64,000 nucleotides of DNA from Leptotrichia wadei (GTDB lineage: Bacteria > Fusobacteriota > Fusobacteriia > Fusobacteriales > Leptotrichiaceae): assembly GCF_007990545.2 (NCBI RefSeq), contig NZ_AP019829.2, positions 806,001 through 870,000 of the forward strand, read 5' to 3'. The position numbers were made by a program, and so were the translations under genes. Positions 27,158-34,252 of the stretch are shown here, piece after piece. The notes under the pieces are model-generated. The model was not told the origin of the DNA and made no database searches. It worked only from the letters and a program-made list of their open reading frames with translations. The first letter of the stretch is position 1, and the number at the start of each line of letters is the position of its first letter.

Positions 27158-28898
27158 ATTAAGAGGGAGCAGAAGGAGAAAAACAGAGGAAATTATCAAA
27201 AAATTTTTAAAAAGTTATGCTCAAAATGAGAAAAGTGAAAATAAAAAGGATTTGAGAAGCTGGTTAATTTTTGAATTGCAAAATGAACTTGCTGATAAAA
27301 ATATACAGGAAATAGAAAAAATGGCTGATGAACTTATGGCAGGAGTTGAAATTTATTTTGACAAGAAAAAGGAAGTGGAAAAATATCAAAAAGTTGGGAT
27401 AAGCAGCAGTGATTATGTGGGAGATGTGATACTGGATAAAATTTCGAAAGATGTAATAAATGCGGAAATTGTGGATAGAAAGCAAATTATTAGAGATATG
27501 AAGGAAAGCAGTGAAATTTTAGCAAATTACAACGAGGCAATGATATATGAAGCAGCCGCAATAAACGATCCGCAAATAGTAGAAAATACATTGAGTGCAA
27601 ATAGAGCAAATACCTATGTTGACAATGTAAATTCAGCTATAGGCAAGTCAAATGAGGAAATTTTGTCAGCACTTACAACTAAAACTGGAGAAATAAGCCA
27701 AAATCCTAATTTAGATGGATTTATATTTGAAGAACGTCATGCTGGAACGTTCAATATAGATGCGGCAGTTAAAGAAAAAAACTACTATGCAAAGGCACTA
27801 AAGCCAGAAATAGGCGAAACTTATGGAAAAAATTCGATTGACATGACAATAGAAGATTCTGGCAAGATTGTAAGAAAATATCAGGCAAAAGCCTATAAAA
27901 ATGCCAATGAAACTGCAAAATCATTTTATGACAGACAGCAAGGTTACAAATATAAATTTCAGTCAAAATTAGTTCCGTCAGATCAGACTGGAGATATTCC
28001 AAATTCAGTAGATAAGATGAAATTTGGAGAAGTGGAAAGTAAAAATATAAGCAAGGAAGAAATAAAAAATATTCAGGAAAAATACCAGTCTGGCGACAAA
28101 GAAGCAGTAAAATTCAGTTTTGAAAAAGACGTAGACGCTCTTGCAATAAGCAAACAACTAGGAAAACAGGCTGTAATCAATGGAACTATGGGAGTTGGTA
28201 TTGGAATGGCTTTGGATGTTGGAATAAAACTTGTTTCTGGAGAAGAAGTGGAAGTTGCTGAAGTAATCGAGGCTGGAGTGAAGACTGGAACTTCAATGGG
28301 ACTTTCAACAGCAGTTGCTGGAGGAATAAGGGTTGCAGTCGAAAAGAATGTTGTGCCGAAAGTCTTTGCTGGAGTTTTAGCAAATAATAATGCAGTTGGA
28401 GCAGTTGCGGCATCTTCAATGGATATTATAGGAACGGCGTTTAAATTAGGCTCAGGTGAAATAAGTCTAGGAGAAGCTACAAAAAGGGTAGGAACATCAG
28501 TAGGTTCTGCTTATGGAGCAATAGTTGCTTCAAATGCTGGTTTTATAGGTGGAATGGCAGTGGCTGGAGCAATTGGGCTGGGAGCATTGGGAGTTGCAGG
28601 AGCAGTTGTTGGTGGAGCGGTAGCACTTGCGGCAGGAGCAGTATGTGGAATAGTTGGAAGTAAAGTTGGCGGAGCGATAGCCAAAGGAGTGGGAACTATT
28701 GCAAAACCTGTAATTGATGGATCAACTGAAATAGTAAAAAAAGGAACAGAGGCAGTAAAAAGCGTTGCAAAAGGAGCATGGGAAGGAGTGAAAGCAGTAG
28801 GAACAGCAGTAGCTTCAGGTGTAAAAGCGGTAGGAAGTGCCTTAAGTTCGGCAGTTGGAGCAGTAGGAAGTTTTATTGGAGGATTATTTGGATGGTAA
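27150..28898 (+). CDS. Possible QxK-nuclease-core protein with glycine-zipper C-terminus
   Basis: A 582-residue protein I do not recognise as a named family. The ATG at 27150 follows GAGGAGG and overlaps the WYL stop by eight bases. Residues 1-60 are basic and helical. About residues 190-250 hold FEERHAGTFNIDAA, SIDMTI (D231) and KYQAKAY (Q245, K247), an E...D...QxK order and spacing like Mrr-type PD-(D/E)xK nucleases. About residues 250-350 are charged. From about 355 to the end the protein is dominated by G, A, V and S with GG and GxxxG repeats, ending GSFIGGLFGW, like glycine-zipper membrane-inserting or pore segments. A nuclease or pore-forming effector is a hypothesis. Confidence 0.6.
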   Translation: MFRLRGSRRRKTEEIIKKFLKSYAQNEKSENKKDLRSWLIFELQNELADKNIQEIEKMADELMAGVEIYFDKKKEVEKYQKVGISSSDYVGDVILDKISKDVINAEIVDRKQIIRDMKESSEILANYNEAMIYEAAAINDPQIVENTLSANRANTYVDNVNSAIGKSNEEILSALTTKTGEISQNPNLDGFIFEERHAGTFNIDAAVKEKNYYAKALKPEIGETYGKNSIDMTIEDSGKIVRKYQAKAYKNANETAKSFYDRQQGYKYKFQSKLVPSDQTGDIPNSVDKMKFGEVESKNISKEEIKNIQEKYQSGDKEAVKFSFEKDVDALAISKQLGKQAVINGTMGVGIGMALDVGIKLVSGEEVEVAEVIEAGVKTGTSMGLSTAVAGGIRVAVEKNVVPKVFAGVLANNNAVGAVAASSMDIIGTAFKLGSGEISLGEATKRVGTSVGSAYGAIVASNAGFIGGMAVAGAIGLGALGVAGAVVGGAVALAAGAVCGIVGSKVGGAIAKGVGTIAKPVIDGSTEIVKKGTEAVKSVAKGAWEGVKAVGTAVASGVKAVGSALSSAVGAVGSFIGGLFGW

Positions 28899-29030
28899 AA
28901 ATAATAATATCGTTTTAAAATTAAAGTTAAAAAATTCTAATTAAACTCTGTAGTATTAGATTAATTTAATTTTAAATGAGTTAGAGCATATTTATAAAAA
29001 ATTGAAATAAATGAAAAATCAGGAGGAAAA

Positions 29031-31349
29031 ATGGAAACAAATTTATCAAAGTATTTAAGGGCAAGAAGACCTATAATTTGGGTACACAGTGGAGATTATA
29101 AGGAAGTTGACACAATCGTAACGGAAGCGACTAAGGAATATAAAAGCAAGGCGATTTTTGAATACAGGGCCTTTGGAGCTGTGAATTTTGAAACAAAGGT
29201 TAAAAGTGATGAGATTATGGATTTGTACAGTTTTTTAAATATTTTATTTTCTGAAGGTGTGAAAACTAATGTGTTTTTGATAATTAAGAATGCAGAAGAA
29301 GAAATGAAAGATGCTAAGAATATTGCACTTATAAAGAAAATAGCAGAAACTAGATATTCAAATTCAGATTATAATTTTACAGTAATTGTAGTAACAGAAG
29401 CAGAAACAGTACCGAAGGATTTGGAAAAATTTACTTCGATACTTGATATTCCAAACATGACAAAAGACGAGATTGAAAAATATATTTGGAACTTTGCTAA
29501 AGAAAATAATGTGAATGTGGATAAAAATGATGTTGGGGAAGTTGCAATTTCGTTAAAAGGGTTGACAAAACTGGAAATAGATCACGTTCTGAATATGATA
29601 AATGAATCTAAGAATAATATTTCAATTTCGGGAAGAGATATAATCATTCGTGAAAAAGGACAAATAATTAAAAAATCTTCAATTTTGGAAATTATTGACT
29701 TTAAGGAAAAAATAGAAGAAATTGGTGGGCTTGAAGGATTGAAAGAATGGCTAAGTTCTAAGGCACAAGTATTTAGAAGACTGGATGAAGCCAAGAAATT
29801 TGGAGTGGATACGCCAAAAGGAGTACTGCTTGTAGGAATGCCGGGCTGTGGTAAAAGTTTGGCAGCAAAAGCAAGTGCAAGATTGTTTAACGTTCCATTA
29901 TTAAGACTGGATATAGGAAGACTTTTGGGAAAATACGTTGGAGAATCAGAACACAATATGAGAGTGGCACTAAAAACAGCAGAATCAATAAGTCCGTGCA
30001 TTTTATGGATAGATGAAATAGAAAAAGCATTTGCAGGAATAGATCAAAACGGTGGAGCAAGCGACATAACAAAACGTTTATTTGGACAATTTTTGACTTG
30101 GTTACAGGAAAAAGAAAACACGGTATTCGTAGTAGCAACAGCCAACGATATAACAGCCTTCCCGCCAGAATTTCTAAGAAAAGGTCGATTTGATGAAGTA
30201 TTTTTTATAGATTTTCCAAACGAGGAAGAAAGAGAAAGAATATTTGAAATTCACCTTGAAAAAAGAGGAAAAATGTCAGACGACATAAACTTGAAAGAAC
30301 TGGCAGAAGAAACAGAAGGCTACTGTGGTGCTGACATAGAAGAAATCGTTAAAAACGCAGTTGAAAATAAATTTATACTAGAAACTGAAAATGAAGAAGA
30401 TAAGAAAATTACAACAAATAATTTATTAGAAGCAACTAAAAGTATAGATTCTTTATCGAATATTTTATCTGATAAGATAGATGTTTTGAAAAAGAGCTAT
30501 AAAAAATTCAAAATAAAATCAGCTTCTCAAAAAATAAAAAATGGTAAAAGAATAGCTGGAAGACCAACATTTAAAGATATGGTTATAGTAAATGGAGGAA
30601 AATACACACCGTCATTCTTTAACGAAGAAAGAGAAGTTTGCAATTTAGAAGTTTGTAAATATCAGACAACACAAGATATGTGGATGGAAGTAATGGAGAA
30701 TAATCCATCAGAATTTAAAGGTGGAAGACGTCCAGTTGAGAATGTATCTTGGTGGGATGCTTTGGAATTTTGTAATAAATTGAGTGAGAAACATGGATTA
30801 AAACCTGTTTATGATTTAAGTCGAAAAGAAGAAGGAATATTAAGAATACATCAATCAAATGGTAAAATAGAATACCCAAATGTAGTAGATTTTAGAAAAA
30901 CTGAAGGATTTAGATTGCCAACAGAAGTAGAGTGGGAATGGTTTGCAAGAGGTGGAGAAATTGCGATACAAGATGGGACATTTAATTATAAACATTCAGG
31001 AAGTGATAATTTAAATGAAGTTGCTTGGTATTATGCAAATTCAGAAAATCGTACTCATGATGTAGGAGCGAAGAGGCCAAATCAATTAGGACTTTATGAT
31101 TGTAGTGGAAATATATATGAATGGTGTTATGATACAGGTAGTGATGGATATATATCAGAAAAAACACCATATATATACGATGAAACAGAAGAAAGTAGAG
31201 TATTAAAAGGAGGGTCTTGGAATAATTTGAATTATAAAGATATTGAGTATGAAATATTTGAACGATATTCTGATAAAGCTGAGAATAGTCAGAAGTATTA
31301 TTATGTTCTAAAAGCTTCTTATGGTTTCCGTATTGTTAGAACAATTTAA
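29031..31349 (+). CDS. AAA+ ATPase fused to FGE-like (C-type lectin fold) domain
   Basis: A 772-residue protein with an ATG after CAGGAGG. Residues 1-225 resemble the N-terminal region of Ycf46-like AAA proteins. Residues about 230-450 are a full AAA+ module: GMPGCGKS (K275), WIDEIEK (D328, E329), the sensor TANDIT and arginine-finger region FLRKGRFDE. From about residue 510 there is a formylglycine-generating-enzyme/sulfatase-modifying-like domain (MVIVNGGKY, NVSWWDALEFCNKL, FRLPTEVEWEWFARGG, LYDCSGNIYEWC, RVLKGGSWNN, YGFRIVR). The catalytic cysteine pair of true FGE enzymes, located after RGGS, is missing, so the domain is probably a binding module. It follows the QxK protein by 132 bases on the same strand. 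Confidence 0.85.
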   Translation: METNLSKYLRARRPIIWVHSGDYKEVDTIVTEATKEYKSKAIFEYRAFGAVNFETKVKSDEIMDLYSFLNILFSEGVKTNVFLIIKNAEEEMKDAKNIALIKKIAETRYSNSDYNFTVIVVTEAETVPKDLEKFTSILDIPNMTKDEIEKYIWNFAKENNVNVDKNDVGEVAISLKGLTKLEIDHVLNMINESKNNISISGRDIIIREKGQIIKKSSILEIIDFKEKIEEIGGLEGLKEWLSSKAQVFRRLDEAKKFGVDTPKGVLLVGMPGCGKSLAAKASARLFNVPLLRLDIGRLLGKYVGESEHNMRVALKTAESISPCILWIDEIEKAFAGIDQNGGASDITKRLFGQFLTWLQEKENTVFVVATANDITAFPPEFLRKGRFDEVFFIDFPNEEERERIFEIHLEKRGKMSDDINLKELAEETEGYCGADIEEIVKNAVENKFILETENEEDKKITTNNLLEATKSIDSLSNILSDKIDVLKKSYKKFKIKSASQKIKNGKRIAGRPTFKDMVIVNGGKYTPSFFNEEREVCNLEVCKYQTTQDMWMEVMENNPSEFKGGRRPVENVSWWDALEFCNKLSEKHGLKPVYDLSRKEEGILRIHQSNGKIEYPNVVDFRKTEGFRLPTEVEWEWFARGGEIAIQDGTFNYKHSGSDNLNEVAWYYANSENRTHDVGAKRPNQLGLYDCSGNIYEWCYDTGSDGYISEKTPYIYDETEESRVLKGGSWNNLNYKDIEYEIFERYSDKAENSQKYYYVLKASYGFRIVRTI

Positions 31350-31476
31350 TTTTTATGATTTTTCATTTTTTAGGTTTTGAAACAGGGGGGATTTTGACTA
31401 AAAAGGGAAAGAAAATAACGGAAATGGGGAGATTGAGGAGGTTTTGGGATTTATTAAAAAAAGTTTAAAAATGTGG

Positions 31477-31505
31477 TTGACAAAAAGTAATAAAAGTGTT
31501 ATAAA
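31477..31505 (+). promoter_or_regulatory. Consensus promoter in an intergenic region
   Basis: TTGACA (31477-31482) and TATAAA (31500-31505) with exactly 17 bases between them. No gene starts downstream before a terminator at 31586-31611, so it should drive a short RNA. Confidence 0.65.
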
Positions 31506-31511
31506 TAATAT

Positions 31512-31611
31512 GTGGATCGTACTATATCAATGATTTCTTAAATAGAAGTCGATATAGGCTGAAATTATAATTTAAATTAATATAAAGGCTCTCTGTTTGG
31601 AGGGCTTTTTT
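31512..31611 (+). ncRNA. Candidate small RNA with internal hairpin and terminator
   Basis: About 100 nt between the promoter at 31477-31505 and a terminator. A long stem (TATATC and GATTTCT pairing with AGAAGTC and GATATA, with a three-base bulge) occupies the 5' half. The 3' end is the hairpin AGGCTCTC/GAGGGCTT (31586-31593 with 31600-31607) with a T tail. A seven-codon frame starts at 31510 but has no ribosome site. No named RNA family is recognised. Confidence 0.5.
31586..31611 (+). terminator. Terminator of the 31.5 kb small RNA
   Basis: AGGCTCTC pairs with GAGGGCTT (eight pairs, two G-T), loop TGTTTG, followed by six T. It may also stop read-through from the AAA-FGE gene. Confidence 0.75.
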
Positions 31612-31750
31612 CTATAGACTAAATCTAAAAATTTTTTGAAAAATAAGAAATTATATAGTGTAATTATGTTAAAATTTGATAAAAATAATATAGAAAGGAT
31701 AGTAAATGGAGAAAAAAACTATTAATTTTATAAATAAAAGGAATTGAAAT

Positions 31751-31847
31751 AAAAAAATAAGATAACCTCAGGGGCAAAGGAATTCTAAGATTTTAATCCT
31801 ACTCCTATCCAGGAACCCAGCACTAATCCTTCACAAGTTATCTTGTT
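31751..31847 (-). ncRNA. Candidate structured small RNA, minus strand
   Basis: About 95 nt. On the minus strand the ends AAGATAAC and GTTATCTT (31837-31844 and 31759-31766) close the molecule, and the 3' end continues into ATTTTTTTATTT, a terminator-like tail. Inside are the hairpins TCCT-GGAT-AGGA and TAGGAT-TAAA-ATCTTA. The 5' end can instead fold as ACAAG-ATAA-CTTGT, which excludes the closing stem. A consensus promoter lies just upstream. It carries none of the conserved signatures of SRP RNA, tmRNA or RNase P that I can see. Confidence 0.55.
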
Positions 31848-31853
31848 AAATTA

Positions 31854-31881
31854 ATTATATCATAATTTCATAAAATGTCAA
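31854..31881 (-). promoter_or_regulatory. Consensus promoter of the minus-strand small RNA
   Basis: TTGACA (31876-31881) and TATAAT (31854-31859) on the minus strand, both exact consensus hexamers, 16 bases apart. The predicted start is about seven bases before the structured RNA. Confidence 0.7.
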
Positions 31882-31913
31882 GGACAAGAAGTCAAAAAAA
31901 ATTCAAAATTTAC

Positions 31914-31942
31914 TTGCAAAATAAAATAAAATATGATAAACT
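31914..31942 (+). promoter_or_regulatory. Probable promoter of infC-rpmI-rplT
   Basis: TTGCAA (31914-31919) and TAAACT (31937-31942), 17 bases apart. It would give a leader of about 255 bases before infC, typical of autoregulated IF3/L20 operons. Confidence 0.4.
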
Positions 31943-32150
31943 ATCTTAGTAATTAAATTAGAAGTAGAAACATTGTTTCTCACCTTTCCATCAATATATT
32001 TAGGTTTTGGATTGACTTTCCAAATAAAAATAGAATGATTAGTTCTATTTTAGGATGAGTTGGGTATTAGTTATTTGATATTTTGTAATGAAATGGGTAT
32101 TTTTATTGTACTGATTTTATTGTGAGATTTATTTATATAATAACTATTGA

Positions 32151-32177
32151 GCAAGGTTTCTTATATCTTGTTTTTTT
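32151..32177 (+). promoter_or_regulatory. Possible attenuator hairpin in the infC leader
   Basis: A short stem GCAAGG with TCTTGT (two G-T pairs) ending in seven T, about 30 bases before the infC start. It looks like a weak intrinsic terminator. In Firmicutes, L20 represses this operon by leader termination; a similar role is inferred. Confidence 0.35.
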
Positions 32178-32205
32178 ATTGTAAAAAAATTAGGAGGTGT
32201 TTTTT

Positions 32206-32730
32206 ATAAGAGGAAATAACCGATTTGATGAGCCACGAATGAATGAGCGAATTAGAGTAAGAGAAATTAGAGTTGTTGGTGATGATGGGGAGCAGTTTGG
32301 AGTAATGTCTACACGAGATGCATTAGCACTTGCGACAGAAAAAGAACTGGATTTAGTCGAAATTTCACCAAATGCAACACCGCCTGTATGCAAAATTATG
32401 GACTATGGAAAATTCAAGTATGAGAAAACGAAGAAAGACAAGGAAAATAAGAAAAAACAAAAAAATATTGTTGTTAAAGAGATTAGAATTAAACCTCATA
32501 TTGATGAACATGACAAGGATACAAAAATTTCTCAAATTGAAAAATTTATAGCCAAAGAGCATAAGGTAAAAGTTAGCCTAAGACTTACAGGTAGAGAAAG
32601 ATTACATGCGGAATCTGCTATTAAAGTATTGGATGAGTTTGCAAGTCATTTTGAAGAAATTGCGACAGTTGAAAAAAAATATGGAAAAGAACAGGTTCAA
32701 AAATTTATTTTATTATCGCCTAAAAAATAA
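32206..32730 (+). CDS. infC: Translation initiation factor IF-3 (AUA start)
   Basis: A 174-residue IF-3. It has the N-terminal domain (RVREIRVVGDDGEQFGVMSTRDALALA), PPVCKIMDYGKFKYE, a lysine-rich linker and the C-terminal domain (VVKEIRIKPHIDEHD to RERLHAESA). The AGGAGG at 32192-32197 is eight bases before an ATA at 32206, in frame. No ATG, GTG or TTG is positioned for it; the GTG at 32197 lies inside the Shine-Dalgarno. IF-3 rejects initiation at unusual codons, and in E. coli infC uses AUU so that IF-3 limits its own synthesis; AUA here would do the same. Confidence 0.93.
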   Translation: MRGNNRFDEPRMNERIRVREIRVVGDDGEQFGVMSTRDALALATEKELDLVEISPNATPPVCKIMDYGKFKYEKTKKDKENKKKQKNIVVKEIRIKPHIDEHDKDTKISQIEKFIAKEHKVKVSLRLTGRERLHAESAIKVLDEFASHFEEIATVEKKYGKEQVQKFILLSPKK

Positions 32731-32774
32731 AGGCAAAATTTAAAAAAGTGAAAAGTGATTTAGGAGGAAAGAAA

Positions 32775-32981
32775 ATGCCAAAAATGAAAACACATAAAGG
32801 AACAAAAAAAAGAGTTAAAGTTACAGGAAGTGGAAAAATTTCTTTAAGACACTCTGGAAAGAGCCATATCTTAACTAAAAAGACTCATAAAAGAAAGAAA
32901 CGTCTAGGACAAGATGTGATCGCTCCAAAAGGTGCTGAAAGAAAAATTAAAAAAGTATTGGCTGGACAAGAAGGAAGATAA
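32775..32981 (+). CDS. rpmI: Ribosomal protein bL35
   Basis: A 68-residue, very basic protein beginning MPKMKTHKGTKKRVKVTGSGK, the L35 signature, with the later HILTKKTHKRKKRL. The ATG at 32775 has TTAGGAGG seven bases upstream; a frame beginning at 32748 has no site. It is a component of the large ribosomal subunit and the middle gene of the standard infC-rpmI-rplT operon. Confidence 0.96.
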   Translation: MPKMKTHKGTKKRVKVTGSGKISLRHSGKSHILTKKTHKRKKRLGQDVIAPKGAERKIKKVLAGQEGR

Positions 32982-32989
32982 TTCCAATA

Positions 32990-33083
32990 ATTGTTTTAAA
33001 AAAATATTTTTGAAAAAAGTGATTTAGTAAAATTTGTAACTTTTTATTCAGAGGTAAAATAAAAAAAAGCAGTTTAAAACAAT
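32990..33083 (+). promoter_or_regulatory. Long-range inverted repeat between rpmI and rplT
   Basis: ATTGTTTTAAA (32990-33000) is exactly complementary to TTTAAAACAAT (33073-33083). The 208-base rpmI-rplT gap is unusually long for this operon. The stem could be a processing or L20-responsive element, but A/T-rich repeats this short also arise by chance here. Confidence 0.3.
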
Positions 33084-33189
33084 AATTAACGGCTTTTTAT
33101 TTAAAAAATTAAAATTAAAAATCGACAGAAGTTAGTTCTAAAAATAAATAAAGAACAGAAAACGGCTAAAATATTAAGGAGGAAAGAAT

Positions 33190-33534
33190 ATGCCAAGAGT
33201 AAAAACAGGAATAGTTAGAAGAAAAAGACATAAAAAAGTTTTAAAAGAAGCAAAAGGTTATAGAGGAGCCATAAAAACAAATTATAGAAAAGCTAATGAA
33301 GCAGTTAAAAAAGCTATGGCTTATGCAACTGAACATAGAAAATTGAAAAAAAGAAAAATGCGTGAATTGTGGATTATAAGAATTAACGCTGCTGCAAGAT
33401 TAAATGGAATTTCTTACTCAAGATTAATGAATGGATTAAAAAAAGCTGGAATTGAACTTGACAGAAAAGTTCTAGCAGACTTAGCATTGAATAACCCTGC
33501 TGAATTTGCAAAATTAGTAGAAAAAGTTAAATAG
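33190..33534 (+). CDS. rplT: Ribosomal protein bL20
   Basis: A 114-residue L20 with the conserved start [20 protein letters not shown] and the C-terminal [21 protein letters not shown]20 is needed for early 50S assembly and represses its own operon in several bacteria. AAGGAGG precedes the ATG. A strong terminator follows 22 bases after the stop codon, ending the operon. Confidence 0.97.
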   Translation: MPRVKTGIVRRKRHKKVLKEAKGYRGAIKTNYRKANEAVKKAMAYATEHRKLKKRKMRELWIIRINAAARLNGISYSRLMNGLKKAGIELDRKVLADLALNNPAEFAKLVEKVK

Positions 33535-33555
33535 TGATTCAAATATAAATAAATC

Positions 33556-33609
33556 AATACTCAAATGGTGATTTTTAAATTAAAAGCAGCTGTTTGAGTA
33601 TTACTTTTT
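33556..33609 (+). terminator. Terminator of the infC-rpmI-rplT operon
   Basis: AATACTCAAA (33556-33565) pairs perfectly with TTTGAGTATT (33593-33602), then AC and seven T. The 27-base loop is long for a terminator. Confidence 0.75.
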
Positions 33610-33784
33610 TTAAGTTATAAAGTATAGATTCAGAATTATAATTAAAAAAAGAATTTTGATTTTTTATTTAAATAAGAGATTGAGTAATATTTAATAAAAA
33701 GTTTAGAATAAAAAAAATTTAAATGAATTAGATTTAATTAAAAGGACTATACTTGTAAATCTTATAAAATAGATTAACTTTAGG

Positions 33785-33850
33785 TTATGAGATAGCCCTT
33801 TTTATATAGGGAAATTAAATAAATAATGTTTTTTTTGGGCTATCTCATAA
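33785..33850. repeat. Perfect 14-base inverted repeat
   Basis: TTATGAGATAGCCC (33785-33798) and GGGCTATCTCATAA (33837-33850) enclose a 38-base A/T-rich loop. The GAGATAGCCC core is related to the ATAGCCCAT stem downstream of recR at 5.9 kb. It lies between the rplT terminator and a minus-strand small-RNA candidate. Confidence 0.5.
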
Positions 33851-33865
33851 AATGGTCTTTTATTT

Positions 33866-33927
33866 AAAAAAACAAATCTCCCTATACAGCCACGAGATTG
33901 TTAAACATTGTTTAACTTTCTCTTGAC
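33866..33927 (-). ncRNA. Candidate small RNA, minus strand
   Basis: About 60 nt. A promoter lies just upstream (33934-33961). The RNA holds a GTTAAAC-AAT-GTTTAAC stem (33900-33916) and then AATCTC/GAGATT (33894-33899 with 33875-33880) followed by a T-rich end (TTTGTTTTTTT), a convincing intrinsic terminator. No open frame of note lies in it. The rest of the rplT-hpt gap, up to the hpt ribosome site at about 34242, shows no gene. Confidence 0.5.
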
Positions 33928-33933
33928 ATTAGT

Positions 33934-33961
33934 ATTATAGCATAAAAATTAAAAAAGTCAA
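33934..33961 (-). promoter_or_regulatory. Promoter of the 33.9 kb small RNA
   Basis: Minus-strand TTGACT (33956-33961) and TATAAT (33934-33939) with 16-base spacing. Confidence 0.6.
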
Positions 33962-34252
33962 TAGTGCAAATTAAAAAAAATTAAATTTTTGGGGTATTAT
34001 TAAATTTGAGTGGTATTTATTGTATCAACTAAAGATTATGGAATTTTACAAGTAATTATAAAATGTAAATTAGGTGATTGTAAAAATAAAAGTGGTAAAT
34101 ATTAAATAACAGCAATATTTATTAATCATAAGAGGTCAAGATTCTTTGTCAGCGATCGTAGAAAAACAAGAAAATCAAGCATAAAAATACTGTGTTTATC
34201 AGATTTTTAGACTTTTACAAATGACTGAAATATAAATAATAGGGAGGAAAAC

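Noticed and set aside
29031-31349. Active formylglycine-generating enzyme
   Set aside because: No cysteine follows the RVLKGGS motif where the catalytic pair is required, and no sulfatase gene is nearby.
31510-31533. Seven-codon frame MWIVLYQ at the predicted start of a small RNA
   Set aside because: No Shine-Dalgarno and it begins at the likely transcription start; a leader peptide is possible but unsupported.
31759-31844. SRP (4.5S) RNA identity for the minus-strand small RNA
   Set aside because: The size and closed form are suggestive, but the conserved GGAAG...AGCAGCC domain of SRP RNA is absent on both strands.
26000-32000. Diversity-generating retroelement in the window
   Set aside because: The target-like fold is present but there is no reverse transcriptase gene and no template repeat that I can see.
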